From Humidesulfovibrio sp. (lineage in GTDB: Bacteria > Desulfobacterota > Desulfovibrionia > Desulfovibrionales > Desulfovibrionaceae): a stretch of DNA of 64,000 nucleotides. Positions 8,801 to 16,721 of the stretch are shown here, one piece after another. The notes under the pieces were generated by a model. It was not told where the DNA came from. It did no database searches and was given only the letters and a program-made list of their open reading frames with translations. Positions within the stretch are counted from its first letter, which is position 1, and the number at the start of each line of letters is the position of its first letter. Location: NCBI RefSeq assembly GCF_031082295.1, contig NZ_JAVHLD010000008.1:50053-114052 (forward strand). Direction: 5' to 3'. A program made the position numbers and the translations under genes.

Positions 8801-9970
8801 ATGACCCCTGACCGCTACATCGCGCACATCGACATGGACGCGTTCTTCGCTTCCGTGGAGCATCTGGACCACCCCGAGTGGCGCGGCCAGCCGCTCGCCG
8901 TAGGCGATGGCCCGCGCTCGGTTGTTTCAGCCGCAAGCTATGAGATACGCAAGTTCGGCGTGCGCTCGGCCATGCCCGTGGCCCAGGCCAGGAAACTCTG
9001 CCCGCACGGGCTGTTCGTGCCGGTGCGCATGTGGCGCTACAAGGAGATGTCCAGGCGAATCATGGCCGTGCTGCAGCGCTTCTCGCCCCTGGTGGAGCAG
9101 GCGAGCGTCGACGAGGCCTACCTCGACGTCACGGGGCTGGAACGGCTCTTCGGCCCGCCCGAGGATCTCGCAGCAACCATCCGCGCCGAGGTGCGCCGGG
9201 AGACGGGGCTCTCGTGCTCTGTGGGCATCGCGCCCGTGCGCTTTCTGGCCAAGATCGCCTCGGACTTCCACAAGCCCGACGGCCAGACCATCATCCGCCA
9301 GCAGGAGGTGCGCGCCTTTCTGGATGCGCTGCCGGTGCAGAAAATTCCCGGCGTGGGCGGCCGCACCCTGGAGATATTGAACGGATTGGGCGTGCGCCTG
9401 GCCGGTGATGTCCTGAAACGTCCGGCGGAGTTCTGGAGACAGAAGCTGGGCGAACGCGGCCTGTGGTTGCTTGAGCTGGCCCAGGGGCGCGACGACAGGC
9501 CCGTGACGCCCTTCACCCCGCCCAAGTCCTCCAGCGCGGAGAACACCTTCGAGCGCGACACCCGCGACCCGGTGGTGCTGCGGCGCTGGCTGCTGCTGCA
9601 GAGCGAGCGCGTGGGCGCGGACCTGCGCGCCCAGGGAGTGCGCGGCCGCACCGTCACACTCAAGGCCACCTTCGCCGACTTCCGCAAGCTCACCCGCTCG
9701 CGAACCCTTGAGGAACCGGTCAACGACACGCAAAGCATCTTCGAGACGGCGCTGGCGTTGCTCAAGGAGCTGAACCCAAGACAGGACTTGCGGCTCATCG
9801 GCGTCGGCGTGTCGCAGTTCGGGGAGCGTTCAAGGCAGCTCTCGCTGCTGGAGCCGGAGCCCCAGGCAAAAAAGCCCAAGGGCGCGCTGGACCAGGCCCT
9901 CGACGCCGTGCGCGGCCGCTTCGGCAAGGGGGCCATCGTTCGTGGCGACCTGCTGAACTTCGACGACTAG
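8801..9970 (+). CDS. dinB: DNA polymerase IV
   Basis: A 389-residue Y-family translesion polymerase. The palm motif HIDMDAFFASVE lies at residues 9-20 with catalytic Asp11. The second metal site SVDEAYLD is near residues 103-110. A helix-hairpin-helix motif (KIPGVGGRTLEILNGLG) lies near 180-200 and the little-finger domain follows at about 235-350. The length matches E. coli DinB plus a short tail. I chose ATG 8801 over an in-frame TTG at 8795, because the family starts a few residues before the HIDMD motif. It damages or rescues fidelity by copying past lesions. No SOS box is evident upstream. Confidence 0.95.
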   Translation: MTPDRYIAHIDMDAFFASVEHLDHPEWRGQPLAVGDGPRSVVSAASYEIRKFGVRSAMPVAQARKLCPHGLFVPVRMWRYKEMSRRIMAVLQRFSPLVEQASVDEAYLDVTGLERLFGPPEDLAATIRAEVRRETGLSCSVGIAPVRFLAKIASDFHKPDGQTIIRQQEVRAFLDALPVQKIPGVGGRTLEILNGLGVRLAGDVLKRPAEFWRQKLGERGLWLLELAQGRDDRPVTPFTPPKSSSAENTFERDTRDPVVLRRWLLLQSERVGADLRAQGVRGRTVTLKATFADFRKLTRSRTLEEPVNDTQSIFETALALLKELNPRQDLRLIGVGVSQFGERSRQLSLLEPEPQAKKPKGALDQALDAVRGRFGKGAIVRGDLLNFDD

Positions 9971-10042
9971 GCGGAGAAGGGGGAGGCAGGCGGCAAGAAT
10001 TGGCCGCTCAGGTCATTTTGTCTTGCGTGGCGGGCTGCAAGC

Positions 10043-11089
10043 TCAGAGCTTCAATTTGTATTGGGCCAACTTGTGGCGCAGGGTGCGCGCGCTGATGCCG
10101 AGCAACTCCGCCGTGCGGTTCTTGCTGCCGCTCGCGGCCTTGAAGGCGCGCTGGATTGCCCTGATCTCGGCCTCGCGCACCACGGAGTCGAGGTTCAGCC
10201 CCTCGACGCTGTCGTCGCCCTGGGGGCACACGGTGTCCATGCCGATGCCGAGGCGCATCTCCAGCGGCAGGTCCTCCGGCTTCACCAACCCCTCACCCTT
10301 GTGCAGGAGCACCGCGCGCTCGACCAGGTTCTTCAGCTCGCGCACGTTGCCGGGCCAGGAATGGCGGAGCAGCAGCGCCATGGTGTCCGGCGCCAGGGAA
10401 AGGTTGGGCCGATGATACTGGCAGCCGAACAGCCAGAGGAAGTATTCGGCCAGGGGCGCGATGTCCTCGGGCCGCTCGCGCAGGGACGGCAAGGAGATGG
10501 GAATGACGTTCAGGCGGTAGAACAGGTCGGCGCGGAAACGCCCGGCCCGGACCATCTCCGGGAGCAGGCGGTTGGTGGCGGCCACGATGCGGGCGCGAAA
10601 CCCCTGGTCCTTCTCTCCGCCAAGGCGCTTGAAGGTGCGCTCCTCAAGAACGCGCAGGAAGTCCACCTGGTTGGACAAGGGGATGTCGCCCACTTCGTCC
10701 AAAAAAAGGGTTCCGTCGGCCGCAAGCTCGAAGCTCCCCTTCTGCAGCCGCAGCGCGCCGGTAAAGGCCCCCGGTTCGTGGCCGAAGAACTTGTCCGCAA
10801 AGAGCTCTCCCGTGAGCACACCGCAGTTCACCGGCACGAAAGGCCGCCCGCTGCGGTTGGAGAGGGTGTGCAGCAGCCTGGCGAAGAGCTCTTTGCCCGT
10901 GCCGGACTCGCCGGTGAGCAGAACCGGAGCGTCGGACCCGGCGACCTGGATGGCCACGTGGTAGAGCGCGCGCATGGATTCGGAGCGAAAGAGCAGCCCG
11001 GCTTCGTGCATGGCGGAACGCGCCTCGGGATCGCCCACCACGCTTTGCGGCAAAAATTTGCCGTCGAACATTTCGGACTCAACGCCCAT
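10043..11089 (-). CDS. Sigma-54 activator without sensor domain (PspF-like layout)
   Basis: A 348-residue bacterial enhancer-binding protein. After only about 15 N-terminal residues comes the AAA+ domain. Walker A is GESGTGKE (60-67), the sigma-54 contact motif GAFTGA is at 107-112, and Walker B is GTLFLDEVGD (126-135). A Fis-type helix-turn-helix ends the protein (NRTAELLGISARTLRHKL). There is no receiver, PAS or GAF domain, so control must come from a partner protein or from synthesis. I chose ATG 11089 because a GAGGGG site sits 7 nt before it; the frame is open further up to 11275. It is divergent from the TauE/SafE gene at 11425, with palindromes and a possible sigma-54 promoter between them. 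Confidence 0.88.
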   Translation of the reverse strand: MGVESEMFDGKFLPQSVVGDPEARSAMHEAGLLFRSESMRALYHVAIQVAGSDAPVLLTGESGTGKELFARLLHTLSNRSGRPFVPVNCGVLTGELFADKFFGHEPGAFTGALRLQKGSFELAADGTLFLDEVGDIPLSNQVDFLRVLEERTFKRLGGEKDQGFRARIVAATNRLLPEMVRAGRFRADLFYRLNVIPISLPSLRERPEDIAPLAEYFLWLFGCQYHRPNLSLAPDTMALLLRHSWPGNVRELKNLVERAVLLHKGEGLVKPEDLPLEMRLGIGMDTVCPQGDDSVEGLNLDSVVREAEIRAIQRAFKAASGSKNRTAELLGISARTLRHKLAQYKLKL

Positions 11090-11186
11090 CCCGTTTCCCC
11101 TCTTAGAACACAGACAGGAATCCGCCCTCACTGGCTCGGCGAATAGGCTTTCCTGTGCCGAAGACACCCACACGCCATCACTACTG

Positions 11187-11273
11187 GGCAATATTTTGCC
11201 AGTCAAGAGCAATTGGGACGAAACATGCCGCACAGGGAAGTTTCTTGCCGCTTTTGCGGCAATCTCTTGCCGC
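11187..11273. promoter_or_regulatory. Palindromes likely bound by the sigma-54 activator
   Basis: Three related sites lie between the divergent genes. GGCAA-TATT-TTGCC is at 11187-11200. A perfect TTGCCGC-TTTT-GCGGCAA is at 11245-11262. A further half-site TTGCCGC is at 11267-11273. All share the core TTGCC/GGCAA. They lie about 50-140 bp upstream of the candidate sigma-54 promoter at 11325, the usual distance for upstream activator sequences. Confidence 0.55.
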
Positions 11274-11324
11274 ATGACCGCGCCAGCGTTTTCAATAAAT
11301 CAAATTATTACAAGCTGTTATTGT

Positions 11325-11341
11325 TCGGCACAGATATTGAT
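11325..11341 (+). promoter_or_regulatory. Candidate sigma-54 promoter for the second TauE/SafE operon
   Basis: The sequence CGGCACAGATATTGA keeps the -24 GG (11327-11328) and TTG of the -12 element at the correct spacing. It has A where the -12 GC normally has C. It sits about 85 bp before the permease start and downstream of the palindromes at 11187-11273. The off-consensus -12 box limits certainty. Confidence 0.45.
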
Positions 11342-11424
11342 ACTAATGGGAAGTCCCTGCGCCGGGCCGGTTCCGGGGCAAGCAAGGGTGCAGTACAAAT
11401 CCAACGACGATCAAGGGAGCGGGA

Positions 11425-12432
11425 ATGACGATGAATCGGAAACATGTGCTGGCGGGCTCCGCCTGTATTGCCTTGATGGGTGTGCTGCTTTTCGCGGCCA
11501 TGGCCTGGGCCTCCAACGCGGGTACGGATGCCGTTGCCCAAGCGGGCTCTGAAATGGTCAAGGCTGGCGCGCAGCTTGGCGCGGACACGGGCGTTGCCTG
11601 GTGGGTTTGGCCCCTGGTGCTCCTGTTCTTCTGCTTTGTGCTCGGCATCATCGCCGTGCTTGCGGGTGTTGGCGGCGGCGTGCTTTACGTGCCCCTCGTC
11701 AGCGGCTTCTTCCCCTTCCACCTAGACTTCGTGCGCGGCGCGGGCCTCATGGTGGCCCTGGCCGGTGCGCTGGCCGCTGGCCCCGGCTTGCTTAAGCGAA
11801 ACTTCGCCTCGTTGCGCCTGGCCCTGCCCGTGGCGCTCATCGCCTCCAGCTGCGCCATCGTCGGCGCGTTCCTGGGCATGGCCCTGCCCACCAATGTCGT
11901 CCAGCTTTTCCTGGGCATCACCATCATGGGCATCGCCATCCTGCTCCTGTGCTCCAAGAACTCGGCGCACCCCGTCGTCAACAAGCAGGACGCCCTCGGC
12001 TTGGCCCTGGGCATGAACGGCGCCTACAATGATCCCTCCACCGGCGAGCTGGTGCAGTGGAAGACCCACCGCACCCTGCCCGGCCTCCTGATGTTCATCA
12101 TCATCGGCATCATGGCCGGCATGTTCGGCCTGGGCGCCGGCTGGGCCAACGTGCCCGTGCTGAACCTCATGATGGGCGCGCCCCTCAAGGTGGCCGTGGG
12201 CACCAGCAAGTTCCTCCTGTCCATCACCGACACCTCCGCCGCCTGGGTTTACCTGAACAAGGGCTGCGTCATCCCGCTCATGGCCATTCCGAGCATCATC
12301 GGCCTCATGCTGGGTTCTTTCGTCGGCGTGCGGCTGCTGGCCAAGGCCAAGCCCACCTTCATCCGTTACATGGTCATCGGCGTGCTGCTCTTTGCGGGCG
12401 GCAAGGCTCTCCTCAAGGGCCTGGGCATTTAA
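11425..12432 (+). CDS. TauE/SafE family sulfite/sulfonate permease, short form
   Basis: A 335-residue permease of the TauE/SafE family. A signal-like first helix (about 8-28) is followed by a short periplasmic segment and about eight membrane helices. VLAGVGGGVLYVPLV near residue 75 and MFGLGAGWANVPVL near residue 230 are the repeated family motifs. It lacks the long Ala/Lys-rich segment of the paralogue at 6926. The region before it carries a candidate sigma-54 promoter and activator palindromes, so expression is probably driven by the divergent activator at 10043. It is followed 38 bp later by a DUF1634-like membrane protein that probably works with it. Confidence 0.85.
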   Translation: MTMNRKHVLAGSACIALMGVLLFAAMAWASNAGTDAVAQAGSEMVKAGAQLGADTGVAWWVWPLVLLFFCFVLGIIAVLAGVGGGVLYVPLVSGFFPFHLDFVRGAGLMVALAGALAAGPGLLKRNFASLRLALPVALIASSCAIVGAFLGMALPTNVVQLFLGITIMGIAILLLCSKNSAHPVVNKQDALGLALGMNGAYNDPSTGELVQWKTHRTLPGLLMFIIIGIMAGMFGLGAGWANVPVLNLMMGAPLKVAVGTSKFLLSITDTSAAWVYLNKGCVIPLMAIPSIIGLMLGSFVGVRLLAKAKPTFIRYMVIGVLLFAGGKALLKGLGI

Positions 12433-12470
12433 TCCGCTGCGCAACGCACGCATTCATTTCGGAGGATAAT

Positions 12471-12896
12471 ATGAGCGATACCATTCATACCGGCAAAGCG
12501 ACTCCCGAGCAGGTCACCTACGCCAACATGCTGTTCTACGGCTGCTGGGGCGGCCTTGCCCTCATGGCCGTGACCTACCTGCTCTACGTGTTTGGCATCA
12601 TCACCCCGCACGTGCCCCTGGAAAAGGTTCCCTTGCTCTGGTCCCAGCCCGTCGGCACCTACCTTGAGCTGGGCAATGTCCCCACCGGCTGGGGCTGGAG
12701 CGTGCTCATCGCCAAGGGCGATTTCCTCAACTTCCTGGGCATCGTCCTTCTGGCGGGCATGACAATTGTTTGTTATATTCCGCTCATCCCGGCCTTCTTG
12801 AAGCGCAAGGAGCTCGTCTTCGCCGCGCTCGCCCTGGCCGAGATCATCGTGCTTCTGTTCGCCGCTTCCGGCATTGTTGGCGGGGGCGCGCACTAG
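12471..12896 (+). CDS. DUF1634-like membrane protein
   Basis: A 141-residue membrane protein with about three or four helices: residues 18-45 (MLFYGCWGGLALMAVTYLLY), 78-110, and 115-137. It resembles DUF1634, a family often encoded beside TauE/SafE permeases; I base this on layout and context rather than on a clear motif. A strong GGAGG site precedes ATG 12471. It is the second gene of the operon begun at 11425 and probably an accessory subunit of that permease. Confidence 0.6.
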   Translation: MSDTIHTGKATPEQVTYANMLFYGCWGGLALMAVTYLLYVFGIITPHVPLEKVPLLWSQPVGTYLELGNVPTGWGWSVLIAKGDFLNFLGIVLLAGMTIVCYIPLIPAFLKRKELVFAALALAEIIVLLFAASGIVGGGAH

Positions 12897-12956
12897 TACT
12901 GCCCACCCACCAGGGAGGCGGGCGCAGGCATAACGCTTCCCTGGGGAGGACACGAG

Positions 12957-14222
12957 TTGGATCAGAACACACTCATCAGCTTGAGCGGACTGGACAGGGC
13001 CGACCTGCCCCGCATCCTGCGCGAACTGCCCTTCGGGGTGGCCGTGCTGGATGCGGAGCGCCGGACCCTGTTCCTGAACCGCGCTCTGGAGAGCCTGACC
13101 GGCTACAACACCGCGGACGTGGCGGGGGTGTACTGCCGCCACGTGCTGCGGGGCAGCTTCTGCCTGCATGACTGCCCGCGCCAGCCGCAGTCCGGGTCCT
13201 GCGCACCCGAAGCCTGCAGCGAGGCCCGCGAGGGCACCCTGGTCAACCGCCACCGCCGCAAGATTCCCGTGCGGCTGACCAGCCTGCCGGTGCTTGATCG
13301 CGAGGGCAAGCTGCTGTGCACCTTGGACGTTCTGGAAGATCTTTCGGCCCTGAAGGACATGGAGACACGGCTCTCCGTTTCCGCCAGCCCGGGCCAGATG
13401 GTCGGCCGCTGCGCCGTCATGGAGCACCTGCTGCGCATCCTTCCCGCCGTGGCGCAAAGCGACTCCTCCGTGCTGCTCACGGGAGAATCCGGCACCGGCA
13501 AGGACCTTCTGGCCGAGTCCCTGCACCGCTTCAGCCCCAGGGCGCGCGAGAGCTTTGTGCGGGTGAACGCCACGCCCATGCCCGAGGCCCTGCTCGACGC
13601 CGAGCTTTTCGGCCAGGTGGAAGGCCCCGGCGGCGTGCCCAGGCCCGGCAAATTCCAGCTGGCGCAAAACGGCACCCTGTACCTCTCCGAGATCGCGGAC
13701 ATGCCCCTTGCGCAGCAGGGCCGCCTGCTTCGCCTGCTTGACGAGAAGGCAGTGGTGCCAGCCGGTGGCGAGCGCCCCATGCACCTGAACGTCCGCGTGG
13801 TGGCCGCCTCGGGTCGCGACCCGGAGGAAATGGTCAAGGCCGGACTGTTGCGGGAAGACCTGTTCCACCGCCTGAACGCCGTGCGCCTGCACCTGCCGCC
13901 CCTGCGCGAGCGTGGCGAGGACATCAACTTCCTGCTGGCGCACTACCTTAAGATTTTCGCGGCCAAGTTCCGCAAGCAGGTGCTCGGCTTTTCAAGCGAA
14001 GCCGAGGCGCTGCTGACTTCCTACGATTACCCCGGCAACGTGCGCGAACTGCGCAACATGGTCGAATACGCTGTCATGGTCTGCGCCGACGAGGTGATCC
14101 GGCCCGAGCACCTGCCCACCCACCTGCGCCTGCCGCGACCTGCCTCGATGCCCCACGCAGCGCCCGCCCCCTTGCGCGGCAAACCAGCCGGGGTCCACAA
14201 GCCCGTCCGGAACAAGGCGTAG
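12957..14222 (+). CDS. PAS-AAA+ protein lacking GAFTGA and HTH (degenerate sigma-54 activator)
   Basis: A 421-residue relative of sigma-54 activators. Residues 15-130 form a PAS domain with a Cys group (Cys60, 69, 73, 82, 87). The AAA+ domain has an intact Walker A (GESGTGKD, 176-183). At the GAFTGA position it reads EGPGGVPRPG, and Walker B reads LYLSEI with Ser244 in place of Asp. After the [12 protein letters not shown] segment (YPGNVREL, 358-365) it ends in a Pro-rich tail with no helix-turn-helix. It should not activate sigma-54 RNA polymerase or bind DNA by itself. A TTG start at 12957 follows a GGAGGA site. It probably belongs to the permease operon at 11425 and may regulate the sensor-less activator at 10043. 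Confidence 0.82.
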   Translation: MDQNTLISLSGLDRADLPRILRELPFGVAVLDAERRTLFLNRALESLTGYNTADVAGVYCRHVLRGSFCLHDCPRQPQSGSCAPEACSEAREGTLVNRHRRKIPVRLTSLPVLDREGKLLCTLDVLEDLSALKDMETRLSVSASPGQMVGRCAVMEHLLRILPAVAQSDSSVLLTGESGTGKDLLAESLHRFSPRARESFVRVNATPMPEALLDAELFGQVEGPGGVPRPGKFQLAQNGTLYLSEIADMPLAQQGRLLRLLDEKAVVPAGGERPMHLNVRVVAASGRDPEEMVKAGLLREDLFHRLNAVRLHLPPLRERGEDINFLLAHYLKIFAAKFRKQVLGFSSEAEALLTSYDYPGNVRELRNMVEYAVMVCADEVIRPEHLPTHLRLPRPASMPHAAPAPLRGKPAGVHKPVRNKA

Positions 14223-14231
14223 GGGGCGATC

Positions 14232-14582
14232 ATGGGTAAAAAAATTCTGGTGACGCTCTACCGCGACGAAGTTGCCCCGCGCTTTGACCTGTGCGCGGAG
14301 GTATTGCTTGTCACCGTCGACGCCACAGGGCATGAAGTAAGAAGGCAGGACCTGGTTCTGGCCCACTCCAGCGCCGACGACCTCTGCGACCTGATTCTGG
14401 ACCGCGAGGTGGCCGCAGTCATCACAGGCGGCATCGAGGAAGAACACTACCACTACCTGCGCTGGAAGCGAGTGGAGGTTGTGGACGGCGTGGCCGGACT
14501 TGCCGCAGAGGCGCTGGCCCTGTACCTGCGCGGAGAACTTTCCCCCGGCGCAATCCTTTTCCCAAGGCTCGGCCATGATTAA
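14232..14582 (+). CDS. NifX/NifB-C-like protein (dinitrogenase Fe-Mo cofactor family)
   Basis: A 116-residue single-domain protein of the Nitro_FeMo-Co fold. KKILVTLYRDEVAPRFDLCA is a typical start of the family, followed by a central strand-helix pattern and ITGGIEEEHYHYL. Members bind metal-sulfur clusters or precursors; many outside nitrogen fixation have unknown roles. No nif genes are near. It overlaps the following kinase gene by 8 bp, which implies translational coupling and a role tied to signalling, perhaps as a redox or metal-cluster sensor. Confidence 0.7.
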   Translation: MGKKILVTLYRDEVAPRFDLCAEVLLVTVDATGHEVRRQDLVLAHSSADDLCDLILDREVAAVITGGIEEEHYHYLRWKRVEVVDGVAGLAAEALALYLRGELSPGAILFPRLGHD

Positions 14583-16299
14583 GCTCGCCGACATCATCAA
14601 GCACCCGCTGCGCGAGCTGCAAAGCGACGTGGATGAAGCGGAATCCCCGGTGCGCTATGTCGTGCTTCGCCGCAAGATCTTCGCGCTCATGGCGGCGGCC
14701 ACGCTCATCCCGCTCCTGGCCATGGGCGCCCTCAACTACTACGAGCACCAGACCACCATGGCGCGCGAGATCCAGAATCCGTTGCGCGTGCTGGTGAACA
14801 AGACCAAGAATTCCTTTGAGCTGTTCCTGACCGAGCGTTCCTCCACCGTGAGCCTCATCGCCTCGGCCTACACCTATCAGGAACTGGCCGACGAGAAGAA
14901 GCTCGCCCGCATCTTCAGCGTGATGAAGAAGGAATTCAAGGGCTTCGTTGACCTTGGCCTTATCGACGACAGCGGCACCCAGGTGAACTACGTCGGACCC
15001 TACGCCCTCAAGGGCAAGAACTACGCCGAGCAGCGCTGGTTCCAGGAAGTGCGGCTCAAGGGCAAATACGTCAGCGACGTGTTCATGGGCTTCCGCAAGT
15101 TCCCCCACGTCATCGTGGCCGTGCAGCATATGACCGAGGACGGGCGCACCTGGATTTTGCGCGCCACCCTGGACACCCACCAGTTCGAACGCATCATCGC
15201 CTCCATGAGCCTGGAGCCCGATGCCGACGCGTTCCTGGTCAACGCGCAGGGCATTTTGCAAACCAGTTCCAACAACTACGGCAAGGTGCTGGAGAAGATG
15301 AGCTTCCCCATGCCGCCGCAGACCTACGAACCCGCGGTGCTGACCATGGTCGACCCCCTGGGGCGCGAGGTCTACCTTGCCTACGCCTACTTCCCCGAGG
15401 CCAACTTCGCCCTCGTGGCCGTGAAGCCGCGCGGCTCTGTGCTCAAGACCTGGTACACCGTTCGCGGCGACCTGCTGTTCATCTTCGCCCTGGGAGTGCT
15501 GGCCGTTTTCGTGGCCGCCTACCGCGTCACCAACGTGCTCATCGGCCGCATGAAGGAATCCGAGGAGCGCCGCGAGATGGCGCTCCGGCAGGTGGAGCAT
15601 TCCCAGAAGCTTTCCAGCATCGGGCGCTTGGCCGCGGGCGTGGCGCACGAGATCAACAACCCCCTGGCCATCATCAACGAGAAGGCCGGGCTCATGAAGG
15701 ACATCATGGCGCGCGAGCAGGATTTCCCCGCCAAGGCCAGGATCGACGGCCAGGTGGAGAGCATCCTGCGTGCTGTGGAGCGCTGCCGGGGCATCACACA
15801 CCGCATGCTCGGCTTCGCCCGCCGCATGGACGTCAGCATCGAAGACCTGGACGTTGGCGAGATCATCAAGGAGACCGCCGGGTTCCTCTCCAACGAGGCC
15901 ATGCACCGCAAGGTCGACGTGCGCCTGGAGATCGACCCCGAACTGCCGCGCATCAATTCCGATCGCAGCCAGCTCCAGCAGGTGTTCCTGAACCTGTTCA
16001 ACAACGCCCTGGCCGCCGTGGCTGATGGCGGGCGCATCCTGGCCACAGCGCGCGAGGTCGGGGACAATGTCGAAATCTCCGTGCGCGACAACGGCTGCGG
16101 CATGTCCGACGAAACCCTGAAGCACATCTTCGAGCCCTTCTTCACCACCAAGAAGGGCAAGGGCACCGGGCTCGGCCTCTCCATCACCTACGGAATCATC
16201 AAACGCCTGGGCGGAGACATCGCCGTCGAGAGCGAGCAAGGCGTGGGCACCACGCTCACCATCACCCTGCCCAAGGGGCAGCGGGAGGCATTGGCATGA
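14575..16299 (+). CDS. Membrane histidine kinase with Cache sensor domain
   Basis: A 574-residue sensor kinase. Helix 1 is near residues 35-55, a periplasmic double-Cache-like domain spans about 57-295 (GFVDLGLIDDSGTQVNYVGP), and helix 2 is near 300-323. The phosphoacceptor is His358 in GVAHEINNP, of the NtrB/ZraS-like HisKA type. The ATPase domain follows, with its N box (NLFNNAL) and G boxes (DNGCGMSD, KGTGLGLS). ATG 14575 overlaps the NifX-like gene, and the stop overlaps the next receiver gene (ATGA at 16296). The likely partner is the single-domain receiver at 16296. Confidence 0.9.
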   Translation: MIKLADIIKHPLRELQSDVDEAESPVRYVVLRRKIFALMAAATLIPLLAMGALNYYEHQTTMAREIQNPLRVLVNKTKNSFELFLTERSSTVSLIASAYTYQELADEKKLARIFSVMKKEFKGFVDLGLIDDSGTQVNYVGPYALKGKNYAEQRWFQEVRLKGKYVSDVFMGFRKFPHVIVAVQHMTEDGRTWILRATLDTHQFERIIASMSLEPDADAFLVNAQGILQTSSNNYGKVLEKMSFPMPPQTYEPAVLTMVDPLGREVYLAYAYFPEANFALVAVKPRGSVLKTWYTVRGDLLFIFALGVLAVFVAAYRVTNVLIGRMKESEERREMALRQVEHSQKLSSIGRLAAGVAHEINNPLAIINEKAGLMKDIMAREQDFPAKARIDGQVESILRAVERCRGITHRMLGFARRMDVSIEDLDVGEIIKETAGFLSNEAMHRKVDVRLEIDPELPRINSDRSQLQQVFLNLFNNALAAVADGGRILATAREVGDNVEISVRDNGCGMSDETLKHIFEPFFTTKKGKGTGLGLSITYGIIKRLGGDIAVESEQGVGTTLTITLPKGQREALA

Positions 16300-16706
16300 A
16301 CGCGAAAGACTGGAAGATACTGCTGGTGGACGACGAACGCGAGTTCATCACCACCCTGGCCGAGAGACTGGAGTTGCGCGGCATCCCCGCCCGCGTGGCC
16401 TTTGACGGCGAAAGCGCGCTTGAGGCCATCGCTGCCGAGGAGCCGCACGTGGTCATTCTCGACGTGCTCATGCCCGGCATCAAGGGGCTGGAAGTGCTGG
16501 AGCGCGTGAAGCGCACCAACCCGCTGGTCCAGGTGCTGCTCCTGACCGGCCACGGCAGCACCCGCGACGGCATCGAAGGCATGCGCCTGGGCGCCTACGA
16601 CTACATGATGAAGCCGCTCAACATCGACACGCTCATCGAGAAGATGGAATCGGCCATCGACTATGCCAAGAAGGCCGCCGCCCTGCCGGGCAAGAGCGAC
16701 GGGTAG
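16296..16706 (+). CDS. Single-domain response regulator
   Basis: A 136-residue receiver domain with nothing else. The acidic pocket is VDDE (11-14), the phosphoacceptor is Asp56 (VVILDVLMPG) and the conserved Lys is Lys106 (MMKPL). It is translationally coupled to the kinase at 14575 by a 4-bp overlap. With no output domain, it is expected to pass phosphate on or to bind a partner protein. The orphan phosphotransfer candidate at 16722 begins only 15 bp later. Confidence 0.9.
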   Translation: MNAKDWKILLVDDEREFITTLAERLELRGIPARVAFDGESALEAIAAEEPHVVILDVLMPGIKGLEVLERVKRTNPLVQVLLLTGHGSTRDGIEGMRLGAYDYMMKPLNIDTLIEKMESAIDYAKKAAALPGKSDG

Positions 16707-16721
16707 CGGGAGGACCTTATC

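Noticed and set aside
10043..11089. Identification of the sensor-less activator as PspF itself
   Set aside because: No pspA, pspB or pspC gene is near; only the domain layout is shared.
12429..13943. A 504-codon minus-strand frame
   Set aside because: Crosses three real plus-strand genes and has no recognisable domain.
14422..16239. A 605-codon minus-strand frame opposite the Cache kinase gene
   Set aside because: Same antisense artefact; the plus strand encodes a complete kinase.
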